64,000 bases of DNA from Pararhodobacter zhoushanensis (GCF_025949695.1 NZ_JAPDFL010000001.1:2173501-2237500); one strand, 5' to 3'; shown: positions 45,622 through 54,374, counted from the first letter of the stretch. The notes: generated by a model not told the origin, from the letters alone. A program made the numbers and translations.

Positions 45622-45654
45622 AAAAGGCCGGACCAAAGCATGGTCCGGCCTTTT
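45622..45654. terminator. Terminator downstream of first tRNA-Gly(GCC)
   Basis: AAAAGGCCGGACCA (45622-45635) pairs with TGGTCCGGCCTTTT (45641-45654), with U-runs on both strands, right after the tRNA 3' end on the minus strand. Confidence 0.92.
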
Positions 45655-45658
45655 CGTA

Positions 45659-45733
45659 TGGAGCGGGCGAAGAGATTCGAACTCTCGACCCTAACCTTGG
45701 CAAGGTTATGCTCTACCCCTGAGCTACGCCCGC
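45659..45733 (-). tRNA. tRNA-Gly (anticodon GCC), copy 1
   Basis: Minus-strand cloverleaf: acceptor GCGGGCG pairs with CGCCCGC, anticodon loop TTGCCAA gives GCC, T arm GAGAG-TTCGAAT-CTCTT, CCA encoded (45659-45661). Length 75 nt. Its first 50 bp are identical to the copy at 48106-48180. Confidence 0.96.
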
Positions 45734-45782
45734 TCGATGGCCGCGAATTAGCACCGGGCGCGGCCGGGCGCAAGCGCTTCTG

Positions 45783-46418
45783 TCACGCTTTTAGCGTGAA
45801 ACGATCAATGAGTGCCTGACCCACCGCCAGATCGCCCGACGCCTGGATACGGCCATCGGCAACCATGGTTTCCAGCGGCTTGCGGCCATAGATCACCGCC
45901 GACATCTCGTTGCCGGTGCCCTTGAGGATGATATCCCCCTCAGCGGCACCGACGCTGGCGGTCAGCCCGTGCGGTCCCGCCTCGGCGACAAAGCTTTCAT
46001 CGCCCATCACGAATCCGGCGTGCAGCCGTTTGGGCGCAGGGATGTAGAAGGTGAAGAGCGAAAACATCAGCGCCGTCGGGCTGATGAACTTGCGCGGGTC
46101 ATAGCCCGGCTGGCGCATGCCCCACCGGCACAGCGCGTCCAGAATGCCGCGCGTGCCGTCGCCTGCCGCGGTCAGCGCATAGATGTGGCCCAGTGATGGC
46201 GGGGGCAGGTCGCGGCGTTCGAGCAAGCCACCAGCTTCCAGACCCTCCAGCCGCTGGGTCAGCACATTGGTGGCAATTCCCGGCAGTCCCGACTTGATGG
46301 TGCTGAAGCGCTTTGGCCCCAGCATCAGCTCGCGCAGGACCAGAATCGCCCAGCGGTCACCGATAAGATCCAGCGCGTGGGCGGCAAGGCAGCCCTCATT
46401 GTAGGATTTGCGCGCCAT
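45783..46418 (-). CDS. HxlR-family transcriptional regulator
   Basis: A 211-residue protein. The N-terminal winged helix (about 5-100) has the HxlR pattern: CLAAHALDLIGDRWAILVLR, ELMLGPKRFSTIKSGLPGIA and NVLTQRLEGLEAGGLLERRD. The C-terminal 100 residues form a second domain that resembles SCP2/sterol-carrier-like folds (GDIILKGTGNEMSAVIYGRK), a known fusion in this family. Cys10 may be redox-sensitive, as in other HxlR proteins (inference). It is separated from tetR by about 280 bp without a gene. Confidence 0.9.
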   Translation of the reverse strand: MARKSYNEGCLAAHALDLIGDRWAILVLRELMLGPKRFSTIKSGLPGIATNVLTQRLEGLEAGGLLERRDLPPPSLGHIYALTAAGDGTRGILDALCRWGMRQPGYDPRKFISPTALMFSLFTFYIPAPKRLHAGFVMGDESFVAEAGPHGLTASVGAAEGDIILKGTGNEMSAVIYGRKPLETMVADGRIQASGDLAVGQALIDRFTLKA

Positions 46419-46696
46419 TGGGGTCTCCTGTCTTGCACTCGTACGGGGCCGCGGTTGCTCATCACAAAGTCACGCCCGGACCAATGGGCGCTTGGTAGCG
46501 AGGGCGAAGGGCGAGTGGCCTGGCGCGCACCCGTGCTGATCAGACTTGACCGGGCCTGATCGGCGAAATCTGGCAGATTCTTCGACTCACCAGACGGTTG
46601 AAGCACGACAAAAGCGCTCAGGGAAGCATTAGTTCACATGTGCATGTCCAGCAACAAATCACGGCTAAGGCGGTTTGTCGCGCCGCCGGCGCGGGG

Positions 46697-47341
46697 TTAC
46701 CGCGGCACCTGTCGCGGTGGCAGAGGGCTGGTCGCCTGTGTCGCGGTGTCCGGCGCGTGCTGATCGCCGTCACGCGGCACGATCCGGGCCAGCATCGCCT
46801 CGAACGGCAGCGCGCCGTCGTTGACCCTGCGCGTCGGGTCATTGAACCCCAGCGTCGCGTAACCATGCACGGACGACCAAACCAGCCCCTCAAGCACGGG
46901 ATCGGGCACGCCCCCCGAAAACGGCAGACAGCCGATGCGCAGCGTGCCGTAAGCCCGGTCCGATTCGCGCAGCAGATCGGGGTCGGTCGTATCCAGATCG
47001 GGGCAGCCGAACATGATGTGAAACAGGCCCGAGCGGCTTTTGGCAAAGTCCAGATACCCGTCGCTGATCGCCAGCAGGCGGGCGAAAGGGCGGTCCGGGG
47101 CCTCGGCCAGCCGGGACAGCATCGCGTCGGCAAAAATCGCGAAGGCGCGCGCGGCAATGGCGGTGCGCAGCCCGGACAACCCCTTGAAATGATGCGCCGG
47201 GGCGGCGTGTGACACGCCCGCGCGCGCAGCGGCGCGCCGCAGGGTCAGGCCGTCAGGGCCGTCTTCGATCAACAGGGCGAGCCCTGCCTCGATCAAGCGG
47301 TCACGCAGGGTGTCGGGGGAAGGCGCGGCATCGTTGGTCAT
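46697..47341 (-). CDS. TetR/AcrR-family regulator (WHG-type C-terminal domain)
   Basis: A 214-residue regulator. N-terminal helix-turn-helix at about 12-60 (RDRLIEAGLALLIEDGPDGL, LTLRRAAARAGVSHAAPAHHF). The ligand domain contains LFHIMFGCPDLD and VWSSVHGYATLGF, as in the WHG-domain TetR group. It is divergent from the DUF2306 membrane gene, and three copies of a 13-bp operator lie between their starts (47364-47435), so it most likely represses itself and that gene. The inducer is unknown. Confidence 0.92.
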   Translation of the reverse strand: MTNDAAPSPDTLRDRLIEAGLALLIEDGPDGLTLRRAAARAGVSHAAPAHHFKGLSGLRTAIAARAFAIFADAMLSRLAEAPDRPFARLLAISDGYLDFAKSRSGLFHIMFGCPDLDTTDPDLLRESDRAYGTLRIGCLPFSGGVPDPVLEGLVWSSVHGYATLGFNDPTRRVNDGALPFEAMLARIVPRDGDQHAPDTATQATSPLPPRQVPR

Positions 47342-47363
47342 CCTCTCCCTATGCGCTGCGTGG

Positions 47364-47435
47364 TTTACACTGTCAAGTTTCCGCCTTGACAGTGTAAAGC
47401 TGATCCCTATTCTGACCGCATCTTTACACTGTCAA
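47364..47435. promoter_or_regulatory. Triple operator and divergent promoters between tetR and the DUF2306 gene
   Basis: TTTACACTGTCAAG (47364-47377) and its inverted copy CTTGACAGTGTAAA (47385-47398) form a perfect 14-bp inverted repeat with a 7-bp spacer. A third copy, TTTACACTGTCAA, lies at 47423-47435. The inverted copy includes TTGACA (47386-47391), which with TATTCT (47408-47413) makes a good promoter (16-bp spacer) for the DUF2306 gene. The left copy carries TTGACA on the minus strand for tetR. The third copy covers the expected start region. Repression by the TetR protein is the simplest reading. Confidence 0.85.
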
Positions 47436-47447
47436 CCTGAGGTTCCC

Positions 47448-48056
47448 ATGCTCCTGTCACTCCCTCGCTGGTATTCGTGGTTCTTCTGGATCGGCGCGCT
47501 GTCCGTCGGTCTGATATCGCTGCGGACCCTGGTTCTGCCGCTTGACGTGGTGATGCCCGCCATGGCGCATTACCTCGCTGATGTGCCGCTGGGCCTGCAG
47601 GCGCATATCATCGCGGCACCCCTTGCGCTGATCCTTGCGCCCTTCCAGCTGTGGCGCAGCCTGCGCGCGCGCCGACCGGTGCTGCACCGCTGGACCGGGC
47701 GCGCCTATGGGCTGGCCGTGCTGGTCGCGGCCATCGGCTCGCTTGTCATGGTGCCGCATTTCACCGGCTCGACCTTTGCCGCGCTGGGATTCGTCGCGCT
47801 GGCGGTGCTGTGGATCGGCTTCACCGCGCTGGGCATCGCCAAGGCCCGCGCCGGAGACCTGAGCGCCCACCGCCGCTGGATACTGCGCTCGGTCGCGCTG
47901 ACCTTCGCCGCCGTCACGCTGCGGCTGATCATGGCGCCGCTGATGGCGATGGGCTGGGAATTGAACGATACGTATCTGATCACCGCCTGGGGCAGCTGGC
48001 TGATCAATCTGGCGGTGCTGGAAGTCTGGCAGGCCCGTCGCCTGCAGCCCGCCTGA
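47448..48056 (+). CDS. DUF2306 integral membrane protein
   Basis: A 202-residue membrane protein with about six hydrophobic helices (from MLLSLPRWYSWFFWIGAL on). It shows the DUF2306 pattern: LQAHIIAAPLALILAPFQLW, VLHRWTGRAYGLAVLVAAIG, and AHRRWILRSVALTFAAVTLR. The two conserved His in LQAHI and LHRWTGR/AHRRW suggest metal or heme ligands (inference). The promoter carries the operator repeats of the divergent TetR gene, so expression is probably induced by the TetR ligand. A terminator shared with tRNA-Gly follows. Confidence 0.88.
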   Translation: MLLSLPRWYSWFFWIGALSVGLISLRTLVLPLDVVMPAMAHYLADVPLGLQAHIIAAPLALILAPFQLWRSLRARRPVLHRWTGRAYGLAVLVAAIGSLVMVPHFTGSTFAALGFVALAVLWIGFTALGIAKARAGDLSAHRRWILRSVALTFAAVTLRLIMAPLMAMGWELNDTYLITAWGSWLINLAVLEVWQARRLQPA

Positions 48057-48068
48057 GCGCGGCAAAAA

Positions 48069-48100
48069 CAAAAACGGCGACCGAAAGGTCGCCGTTTTTG
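48069..48100. terminator. Bidirectional terminator between DUF2306 gene and tRNA-Gly copy 2
   Basis: CAAAAACGGCGACC (48069-48082), loop GAAA, GGTCGCCGTTTTTG (48087-48100). It ends both converging transcripts. Confidence 0.92.
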
Positions 48101-48105
48101 TTTAC

Positions 48106-48180
48106 TGGAGCGGGCGAGGCGATTCGAACGCCCGACCCTAACCTTGGCAAGGTTATGCTCTACCCCTGAGCTACGCCCGC
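48106..48180 (-). tRNA. tRNA-Gly (anticodon GCC), copy 2
   Basis: Same acceptor and anticodon arms as copy 1; the T arm differs by paired changes (GGGCG-TTCGAAT-CGCCT), so the stem is kept. CCA is encoded (48106-48108). Length 75 nt. Confidence 0.96.
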
Positions 48181-48423
48181 TCTCTGTGAGGGGTGATTTA
48201 GGGGAAGCGCGAACGGGCTGCAAGAGGGAAAAAGCACGCACGCATCGCTTTTTCTGTCGCCGCCAGATCGACGCCACTGGCGGTTCAGTTTTCAAGGCGT
48301 TGACAGAAAGCGACATGCTTTCCGCGCCTTACACCAGATCAGCAAAACCACCGCCCAGACCGCGCTTGCCACGGGCCGGGCAGGGGCCTATGGCCGAAGC
48401 AACCCCAACCGACAGGACCCCCG

Positions 48424-48948
48424 ATGATCAACGCCGCCCTGAGTGCCCGCGCCAACAATGAATGTGAATTTTGCGGCGCGAGCGGCGATCTTGCTGCGCT
48501 GTCCTTTGCCCCCGGCGGCGATGTCCTGCTCTGCCCGGTCTGTCGCGGCGACGCCGATCCTGACAGCCCGGCGCATTGGCAGTGCCTGCAAGGGGCAGCG
48601 TGGTCGACCGAGCCGGACGTGCAGTTCGCCGTCTATCGCACGCTTGCCAGCCTTGACGAAAGCTGGGCGACCGAGTTGCGCGACACCATGACCCTGTCGG
48701 ACGAAGCGCAGGCCTGGGCCGATGCACCCCTGGCGATCGAGCACCGCGATGCCAATGGCGTTCTGCTTGAGCGGGGCGATACGGTCGTCTTGCTCAAGGA
48801 TCTGCCGGTCAAGGGCTCAAGCATGATCGCCAAACGCGGCACCGCTGTGCGCAGCATCGCGCTGGTGCATGACAACGCAGGCCAGATCGAGGGCAAGGTT
48901 GACGGCCAACGCATCGTGATCCTGACAGAGTTCGTGAAAAAACGCTGA
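48424..48948 (+). CDS. PhnA-like zinc-ribbon protein
   Basis: A 174-residue protein. N-terminal zinc ribbon with two CxxC knuckles (CEFCGA at about 14 and CPVCRG at about 38). The C-terminal PhnA domain (about 105-174) shows LERGDTVVLLKDLPVKGSSM followed by IAKRGTAVRSIALV. Despite the name, PhnA-type proteins are not true phosphonoacetate hydrolases in most bacteria, and their role is unknown. The gene stands alone, about 240 bp downstream of the tRNA and 84 bp before csbD. Confidence 0.88.
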   Translation: MINAALSARANNECEFCGASGDLAALSFAPGGDVLLCPVCRGDADPDSPAHWQCLQGAAWSTEPDVQFAVYRTLASLDESWATELRDTMTLSDEAQAWADAPLAIEHRDANGVLLERGDTVVLLKDLPVKGSSMIAKRGTAVRSIALVHDNAGQIEGKVDGQRIVILTEFVKKR

Positions 48949-49032
48949 TCGCGGAACCGGAATCGCTGTGGTGAGTTTTCCTTGCAAGCCGCGAGAACAA
49001 TTCTTGCGACACCTGACGATAAGGAGAATGCC

Positions 49033-49227
49033 ATGAACAGCGACCAAGTCGAAGGCAAGTGGAAGCAGCTCAAAGGTGAGGCCAAAGTCCAGTGGGGCAA
49101 GCTGACCGACGACGATCTCGACGTCGTGGCAGGCCACAAGGACAAGCTGGCCGGCAAGATCCAGGAACGCTACGGCAAGTCCAAGGAAGAAGCCGAAGCC
49201 GAGGTTGATCGCTTCTGGGCCAAGTGA
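49033..49227 (+). CDS. CsbD-family stress-response protein
   Basis: A 64-residue hydrophilic protein, typical of CsbD: MNSDQVEGKWKQLKGEAKVQ, WGKLTDDDLDVVAGHKDKLA and YGKSKEEAEAEVDRFWAK. CsbD proteins are abundant and are made under general stress; their molecular role is not known. ATG 49033 behind AAGGAG. A loose GGAAC-N16-AGTT pattern upstream could be an ECF-type promoter, but this is weak. A strong terminator follows. Confidence 0.95.
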   Translation: MNSDQVEGKWKQLKGEAKVQWGKLTDDDLDVVAGHKDKLAGKIQERYGKSKEEAEAEVDRFWAK

Positions 49228-49251
49228 CCCACTGAGCCGATACAGATGATG

Positions 49252-49277
49252 AAGGGGGCGCTTTTGCGCCCCCTTTT
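49252..49277. terminator. Bidirectional terminator between csbD and pyc
   Basis: AAGGGGGCGC (49252-49261), loop TTTT, GCGCCCCCTT (49266-49275), then TT. It lies between convergent genes. Confidence 0.92.
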
Positions 49278-49278
49278 G

Positions 49279-52200
49279 TTATTCCAGCTCGATCAGCAGA
49301 TCATGCGCTTCGATCTGCCCGCCCGCCTGTACATGCACCGCCTTGACCGATGCGTCGCGGTCGGCATGCAGGCCGGTCTCCATCTTCATCGCCTCGATGG
49401 TCAAAAGCAGATCGCCCGACTTGACCGTCTGACCCACGCTCACCGCGACCGAGGCCACCGAGCCCGGCATCGGTGCGCCGATGTGGTCGGCGTTGCCGTC
49501 CTGCGCCTTGGGCCGCACCGCCTGCGTCGCCTTCACCTTGCGGTTGGGCACGCGGATCGTACGCGGCTGGCCGTTCAGTTCGAAGAACACTTTGACGTCG
49601 CCGTCTTCGCCGGTCTCACCGACCGCCACCAGCCGGATTTCCAGCGTCTTGCCGGGGTCGATCTCGGCGCTGATCTGGTCGCCCGGCTCCATGCCGTAGA
49701 AGAAGTTCCACGTCGGCAGCGCCCGCACCGGGCCATAGACGCGGTGACGGCCCATGTAATCAAGGAACACCTTGGGATACATCAGGTAGCCGTTCAGATC
49801 CTCGTCGTCGATCTTGTAGCCTTCCAGCTCCTTGATGACCTGCGCGCGGACCTCTTCGACATCAACCGGGGCCAGATGCAGGCCCGGCCGGTCGGTCGAA
49901 GGCTTCTCGCCCTTGAGAACCTTGGCGGTGATCCCCTCAGGCCAGCCGCCTTCTGGCTGACCCAGATTGCCCTTGAGCATGTCCACCACCGACTCAGGGA
50001 ACGACATATCGCGCGCCGGGTCTTCGACATTGGCGCGGCTCAACCCCTGCGTGACCATCATCAGCGCCATGTCGCCAACAACCTTGGACGACGGCGTCAC
50101 CTTGACGATATCGCCAAAGATCTGGTTCGCATCGGCATAGGCGCGCGCCACTTCCGGCCAACGCTCTTCCAGCCCCAGCGAGCGCGCTTGCGCCTTGAGG
50201 TTGGTGAACTGCCCGCCCGGCATCTCGTGCAGATAAACCTCGGATGACGGCGCCTGCTGCCCCGTCTCGAACGCGCCATACTGCGCGCGGACCTGCTCCC
50301 AGTAATCCGAAATCTCGCGCACCAGACCCATGTTCAGCCCGGTGTCGCGCTCGGTGTGGCGCAGGGCCTCGATCACCGAGCCCATGGTCGGCTGGCTGGT
50401 GTTGCCGCTGAACGCATCCATCGCCGCATCGACCGCATCCACTCCCGCGTCGCTGGCCGCCAGAATGGTGGCAATCGCCGCGCCCGAGGTGTCATGCGTG
50501 TGGAAGTGGATCGGCAGATCCACCGCGTCTTTCAGCGCCGAGAACAGCACCCGTGCGGACGGCGCTTTCAACACCCCGGCCATATCCTTGACGCCCAGCA
50601 CATGCGCACCGGCGGCCTCAAGCTCTTTGGCCATTTTCACATAGTAATCAACGGTGTATTTGCGCTGACCCGGGTCCAGCATATCGCCGGTGTAGCAGAT
50701 CGTGCCCTCACAGATCCGCCCCGATTCGATCACCGCATCCATCGCGACGCGCATGTTTTCGACCCAGTTCAGGCTGTCGAAAACGCGGAACACATCCACG
50801 CCCGTCTCAGCCGCCTGCTTGACGAAGCCCTGCACCACATTGTCGGGATAGTTGGTATAGCCAACGCCGTTCGAGGCGCGCAGCAGCATCTGCGTCAGCA
50901 GGTTGGGCATCGCCGCGCGCAGGTCGCGCAGGCGCTGCCACGGGCATTCCTGCAAGAAGCGGTACGCCACATCAAACGTCGCCCCGCCCCAGCATTCGAC
51001 CGAGAACAGCGTCGGCAGGTTGGCGGCATAGGCGGGCGCCACGCGGATCATGTCGATCGAGCGCATCCGCGTCGCCAGCAGCGACTGATGCGCGTCGCGC
51101 ATCGTCGTGTCGGTGATCAGCAAGCGCTTTTGCTCTTTCATCCAGCGCGCGACAGCCTCGGCACCCTTTTCCTCAAGCAGGGTCTTTGTGCCCGGCGCGG
51201 GCAGGGCGCGCAGCGCGGGCGGCACCGGCGAGCGGGGCTGCGCGGCGGGCTTGGCGCGTCCTGCGGTCTCGGTGTGACCATTGACGGTGATGTCGGCCAG
51301 ATAGGTCAGGATCTTGGTCGCCCGGTCGCGGCGTTTCTTGAACTGGAACAGCTCGGGCGTGGTGTCGATGAATTTCGTCGTTGCCTTGTCGGCCAGAAAC
51401 ACCGGGTGTTTCAACAGGTTCTCGACAAAGGCGATGTTGGTGGAAACGCCCCGGATACGAAACTCGCGCAACGCGCGGTCCATGCGCGCGATCGCCTCGG
51501 TCGGCGTCGGGGCCCAAGCGGTGACCTTGACCAGCAGGCTGTCATAGAACCGCGTGATCACCCCGCCCGCATAGGCGGTGCCGCCGTCCAGACGAATGCC
51601 CATGCCGGTCGCACTGCGATAGGCGGTCAGGCGGCCATAGTCGGGGATGAAATTGTTGAGCGGGTCTTCCGTGGTGATCCGGCACTGCAATGCATTGCCC
51701 GACAGCGTGACATCGGCCTGACTGGGGGTGCCCGTCGCTTCGGCCAGCGTCGCGCCTTCGGCGATGCGGATCTGCGCCTTGACGATGTCGATGCCGGTGA
51801 CTTCCTCGGTCACCGTATGCTCGACCTGAACGCGCGGGTTTACCTCGATGAAATAGAAGTTGTTCGAGTCCATATCCATCAGGAACTCGACCGTGCCCGC
51901 GTTCTGATAGCCGACCGACTGGCCGATCTTCAGCGCCAGCCCGCAAACCTCGGCGCGCTGGGCGTCGGTCAGATAGGGGGCAGGGGCGCGCTCGACGACC
52001 TTCTGGTTGCGGCGCTGCACGGTGCAGTCGCGCTCATACAGATGGTAGAGCGCGCCATGCGTGTCCCCCAAAAGCTGCACCTCGACGTGGCGCGCGCGCA
52101 GGATCATCTTTTCCAGATAACCCTCGCCATTGCCAAAGGCCGCCTCGGCCTCGCGACGGCCCTCACGCACCTTGGTTTCCAGCTCGTCCGGGCCCATGAT

Positions 52201-52719
52201 CGGGCGCATCCCGCGCCCGCCGCCGCCGTGGCTGGCCTTCAGCATCAACGGATAGCCCACTGCCTCGGCCATGGCGCGGACCGCGTCCATGTCATCGCCC
52301 AGAAGCTCGGTCGCGGGGATCACCGGCACGTCAGCGGCAATCGCCACCCGCCGCGCGCTGGCCTTGTCGCCCAGCGCGCGCATCGTGTCGGCGCGCGGAC
52401 CGATAAAGGTGATGCCGGCCTCGACACAGGCGTCGATCAGCGCGGGGTTCTCGCTGAGCAACCCGTAACCGGGGTGGATCGCGTCCGCGCCGGCCTTCTT
52501 GGCCACGCGGATAATCTCGGGGATCGACAGATATGCAGCGACCGGGCCCATGCCCTCACCGATGCGGTACGCCTCATCCGCCTTGAAGCGGTGCAGGCCC
52601 AGCTTGTCCTCTTCGGCATAGACGGCAACGGTCTTCTTGCCCAGTTCGTTCGCCGCCCGCATGACGCGGATCGCGATCTCGCCGCGATTCGCGATCAGAA
52701 TCTTCTTGAAGCCGGACAT
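49279..52719 (-). CDS. pyc: Pyruvate carboxylase
   Basis: Biotin enzyme that carboxylates pyruvate to oxaloacetate. The single 1146-residue chain has all domains in order: biotin carboxylase (about 1-455; KILIANRGEIAIRVMRAA, ATP-grasp HGGGGRGMRP), carboxyltransferase (about 535-805; RDAHQSLLATRMRSIDM with metal and substrate residues), allosteric linker, and the C-terminal biotinyl domain (about 1075-1146) with the lysine of EAMKMETGLHA. ATG 52717-52719 follows GGAGGG. An in-frame extension upstream is not family-like. Monocistronic, ending at a terminator shared with csbD. Confidence 0.98.
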   Translation of the reverse strand: MSGFKKILIANRGEIAIRVMRAANELGKKTVAVYAEEDKLGLHRFKADEAYRIGEGMGPVAAYLSIPEIIRVAKKAGADAIHPGYGLLSENPALIDACVEAGITFIGPRADTMRALGDKASARRVAIAADVPVIPATELLGDDMDAVRAMAEAVGYPLMLKASHGGGGRGMRPIMGPDELETKVREGRREAEAAFGNGEGYLEKMILRARHVEVQLLGDTHGALYHLYERDCTVQRRNQKVVERAPAPYLTDAQRAEVCGLALKIGQSVGYQNAGTVEFLMDMDSNNFYFIEVNPRVQVEHTVTEEVTGIDIVKAQIRIAEGATLAEATGTPSQADVTLSGNALQCRITTEDPLNNFIPDYGRLTAYRSATGMGIRLDGGTAYAGGVITRFYDSLLVKVTAWAPTPTEAIARMDRALREFRIRGVSTNIAFVENLLKHPVFLADKATTKFIDTTPELFQFKKRRDRATKILTYLADITVNGHTETAGRAKPAAQPRSPVPPALRALPAPGTKTLLEEKGAEAVARWMKEQKRLLITDTTMRDAHQSLLATRMRSIDMIRVAPAYAANLPTLFSVECWGGATFDVAYRFLQECPWQRLRDLRAAMPNLLTQMLLRASNGVGYTNYPDNVVQGFVKQAAETGVDVFRVFDSLNWVENMRVAMDAVIESGRICEGTICYTGDMLDPGQRKYTVDYYVKMAKELEAAGAHVLGVKDMAGVLKAPSARVLFSALKDAVDLPIHFHTHDTSGAAIATILAASDAGVDAVDAAMDAFSGNTSQPTMGSVIEALRHTERDTGLNMGLVREISDYWEQVRAQYGAFETGQQAPSSEVYLHEMPGGQFTNLKAQARSLGLEERWPEVARAYADANQIFGDIVKVTPSSKVVGDMALMMVTQGLSRANVEDPARDMSFPESVVDMLKGNLGQPEGGWPEGITAKVLKGEKPSTDRPGLHLAPVDVEEVRAQVIKELEGYKIDDEDLNGYLMYPKVFLDYMGRHRVYGPVRALPTWNFFYGMEPGDQISAEIDPGKTLEIRLVAVGETGEDGDVKVFFELNGQPRTIRVPNRKVKATQAVRPKAQDGNADHIGAPMPGSVASVAVSVGQTVKSGDLLLTIEAMKMETGLHADRDASVKAVHVQAGGQIEAHDLLIELE

Positions 52720-52819
52720 GCCAACCCTCCCCTTTAGATCGGTCAGATACTTAGGCCAATTTCTGCGGTGCGGCGCAGTGAATTGCAAGGGAAGTTAAGG
52801 CGGGCGTCCGACTATCGGC

Positions 52820-53236
52820 TCACTCTTTCATCTGTGCGGCGCCGTCGGCATCGTAAATCTGCACCAGCTGGCACTCCAGCAGATAGGGGCGCGTGCTGCG
52901 GTCGCACAGGGTCTCTGCCACCGCCCGACCCGTCTCGGCCGAGGGCAATCCGCAGATCACCTCATGCCAGTGCAGGCCCTCCTGATGCTGCAGGAATACG
53001 TCGATCGACCAGCCAGCAGGGTAGCACCAGTTGGTCTGGATACAGTCCTCGGCCAGCGCGCCCCCCGCGACGCATTGCGCGGTCGCGGCGGCAAAGGCTT
53101 CCCCGGGCGTCGCGCCCATCCCCATGCCCCAGCTTTGCTCGGGGGCCTGCACAAAGGCGATGCCACCGGGGCCGTCCTGGGCGTGAAGGGGCAGGGCGGC
53201 CAGCGAAACGGCAAGGGTCAGGGACAACAGGCGCAT
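52820..53236 (-). CDS. Secreted hypothetical protein, 138 aa
   Basis: The protein starts at ATG 53234-53236 behind AAAGGAG and has a signal peptide (MRLLSLTLAVSLAALPLHAQ, cleavage near 20). The mature part has six cysteines, among them AQCVAGG, EDCIQTNWCYPAGW, VICGLP and ETLCD, which could form disulfides in the periplasm. The layout SWGMGMGATPGEAFAAATAQ resembles the repeat-like start of DUF4189-type proteins, but the match is weak. No function assigned. It lies between the oxidoreductase and pyc genes on the same strand. Confidence 0.7.
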   Translation of the reverse strand: MRLLSLTLAVSLAALPLHAQDGPGGIAFVQAPEQSWGMGMGATPGEAFAAATAQCVAGGALAEDCIQTNWCYPAGWSIDVFLQHQEGLHWHEVICGLPSAETGRAVAETLCDRSTRPYLLECQLVQIYDADGAAQMKE

Positions 53237-53320
53237 GGGGGCTCCTTTGGCGATGCCGCCCCAGCCTAACCCGGCGCGCGCCGTGGACCAACAACGCTTT
53301 TGACCTGGGGCCAAAGGCGG

Positions 53321-54268
53321 TCACTGGGCCAGAATGGTGTCGATTATCATCTGGTTCGCGCGCGAAAACTCCAGCGGGCACGCAAAGGGCACGCCTTCGG
53401 TCGCCGAGAGTTCGAACGCCTCGATCATCCGCTGATAGTGATCGACCGGCTCATAGCGCTCGATCCGCGTCTCGTCATAGCCGCGCTTGATCAGCAGATG
53501 CGCCGGACCGGCAACCGAGGCGTTGAACGGGAAGGGCACCTCGATCACCCCTTCGGTGCCGTGAAACACCATGCCTTGCCGCGCCCCCATGCGAATGCCG
53601 CAATAGAACGAGAGGGTGAAATCGGCGAAATCCGCCCACACGCGACCAAAGATGTCGATGCCGTTCTCACGCCGCAGATCGGCGCGGATCGACACCGGCT
53701 CGGCCCCGGTGGCATAGCGGGTGGTGGCGCAGGGATAGACCCCGATGTCATACATCGCCCCGCCGCCGGTCTCGGGCCGGTTGCGGATATTGGCCGGATC
53801 GGGGTTGTTGAAGGCAAAGGCCGCGTCGACATGCTGCAACCGGCCAATCGCGCCGTCGGCCAGCAATTGCCGCACCCGGTGCCATTGCGGATGGTGACAC
53901 ACCATGAAGCCCTCGGCACACAGCAACCCTGAGGCATCGCGCGCCGCGATCAACGGGTCGATCTGCGCGGCCTCCAGCGCCAGGGGCTTCTCGCACAGCA
54001 CATGCTTGCCCGCCGCCAGCGCCTTCAGGCTCCACTCGACATGCAGATGGTTGGGCAGCGGGATATAGACGGCGTCAATCCCGGGATCGGCCAGCAGCGC
54101 CTCGTAGCTGGCGTGCAGCGTCACCCCGGGCTGCATGGCGCGGAACGGCGCGGCTTTTTCTTCGGAACTGGTCGCCAGCGCGGCAAATTCCGCCCCACGG
54201 GCGCGCTGGATCGCCGGTGCCAGATTGGTCTGCGCGATCTTCGCCGCGCCCAGAATTCCCCACCGCAT
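53321..54268 (-). CDS. Gfo/Idh/MocA-family oxidoreductase
   Basis: A 315-residue NAD(P)-dependent oxidoreductase. The N-terminal Rossmann domain begins MRWGILGAAKIAQTNLAPAI, with YIPLPNHLHVEWSLKALAAG and the family motif KHVLCEKPLAL (catalytic Lys). The C-terminal alpha/beta domain carries GGGAMYDIGVYP, a conserved substrate-binding segment. Members act on sugars, inositols or trans-dihydrodiols; this one resembles the dihydrodiol-dehydrogenase subgroup, but the substrate is not predictable. Start ATG 54266-54268 behind GGGGAG. The typA terminator lies directly upstream, so it has its own promoter. Confidence 0.93.
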   Translation of the reverse strand: MRWGILGAAKIAQTNLAPAIQRARGAEFAALATSSEEKAAPFRAMQPGVTLHASYEALLADPGIDAVYIPLPNHLHVEWSLKALAAGKHVLCEKPLALEAAQIDPLIAARDASGLLCAEGFMVCHHPQWHRVRQLLADGAIGRLQHVDAAFAFNNPDPANIRNRPETGGGAMYDIGVYPCATTRYATGAEPVSIRADLRRENGIDIFGRVWADFADFTLSFYCGIRMGARQGMVFHGTEGVIEVPFPFNASVAGPAHLLIKRGYDETRIERYEPVDHYQRMIEAFELSATEGVPFACPLEFSRANQMIIDTILAQ

Positions 54269-54317
54269 CGCCGTCTCCCCGTTCGCGCTAACACGGTCCT
54301 TCATGCCAAAGGACATC

Positions 54318-54345
54318 AAAAAAGGCGAGGGAAAACCCCCGCCTT
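54318..54345 (-). terminator. Terminator downstream of typA
   Basis: On the minus strand AAGGCGGGGG folds with CCCTCGCCTT and is followed by six T. It lies about 120 bp after the typA stop, past the palindromic element. Confidence 0.85.
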
Positions 54346-54374
54346 AATCTTAACGAGCCGTTAAGCGGCAACTT

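Noticed and set aside
46419..46696. The 278-bp gap between the hxlR and tetR genes
   Set aside because: No ORF, RNA or clear repeat found; only a short TTCACATGTGCA palindrome near 46633, too weak to report as a site.
45659..48180. A tRNA-targeted integrative element
   Set aside because: There is no integrase, recombinase or transfer gene between the two tRNA-Gly copies; recorded only as a possible recombination unit.
48950..48980. GGAAC-N16-AGTT as an ECF (EcfG-type) promoter for csbD
   Set aside because: The -10 part is only a partial match and many Rhodobacterales lack EcfG; kept as a remark only.
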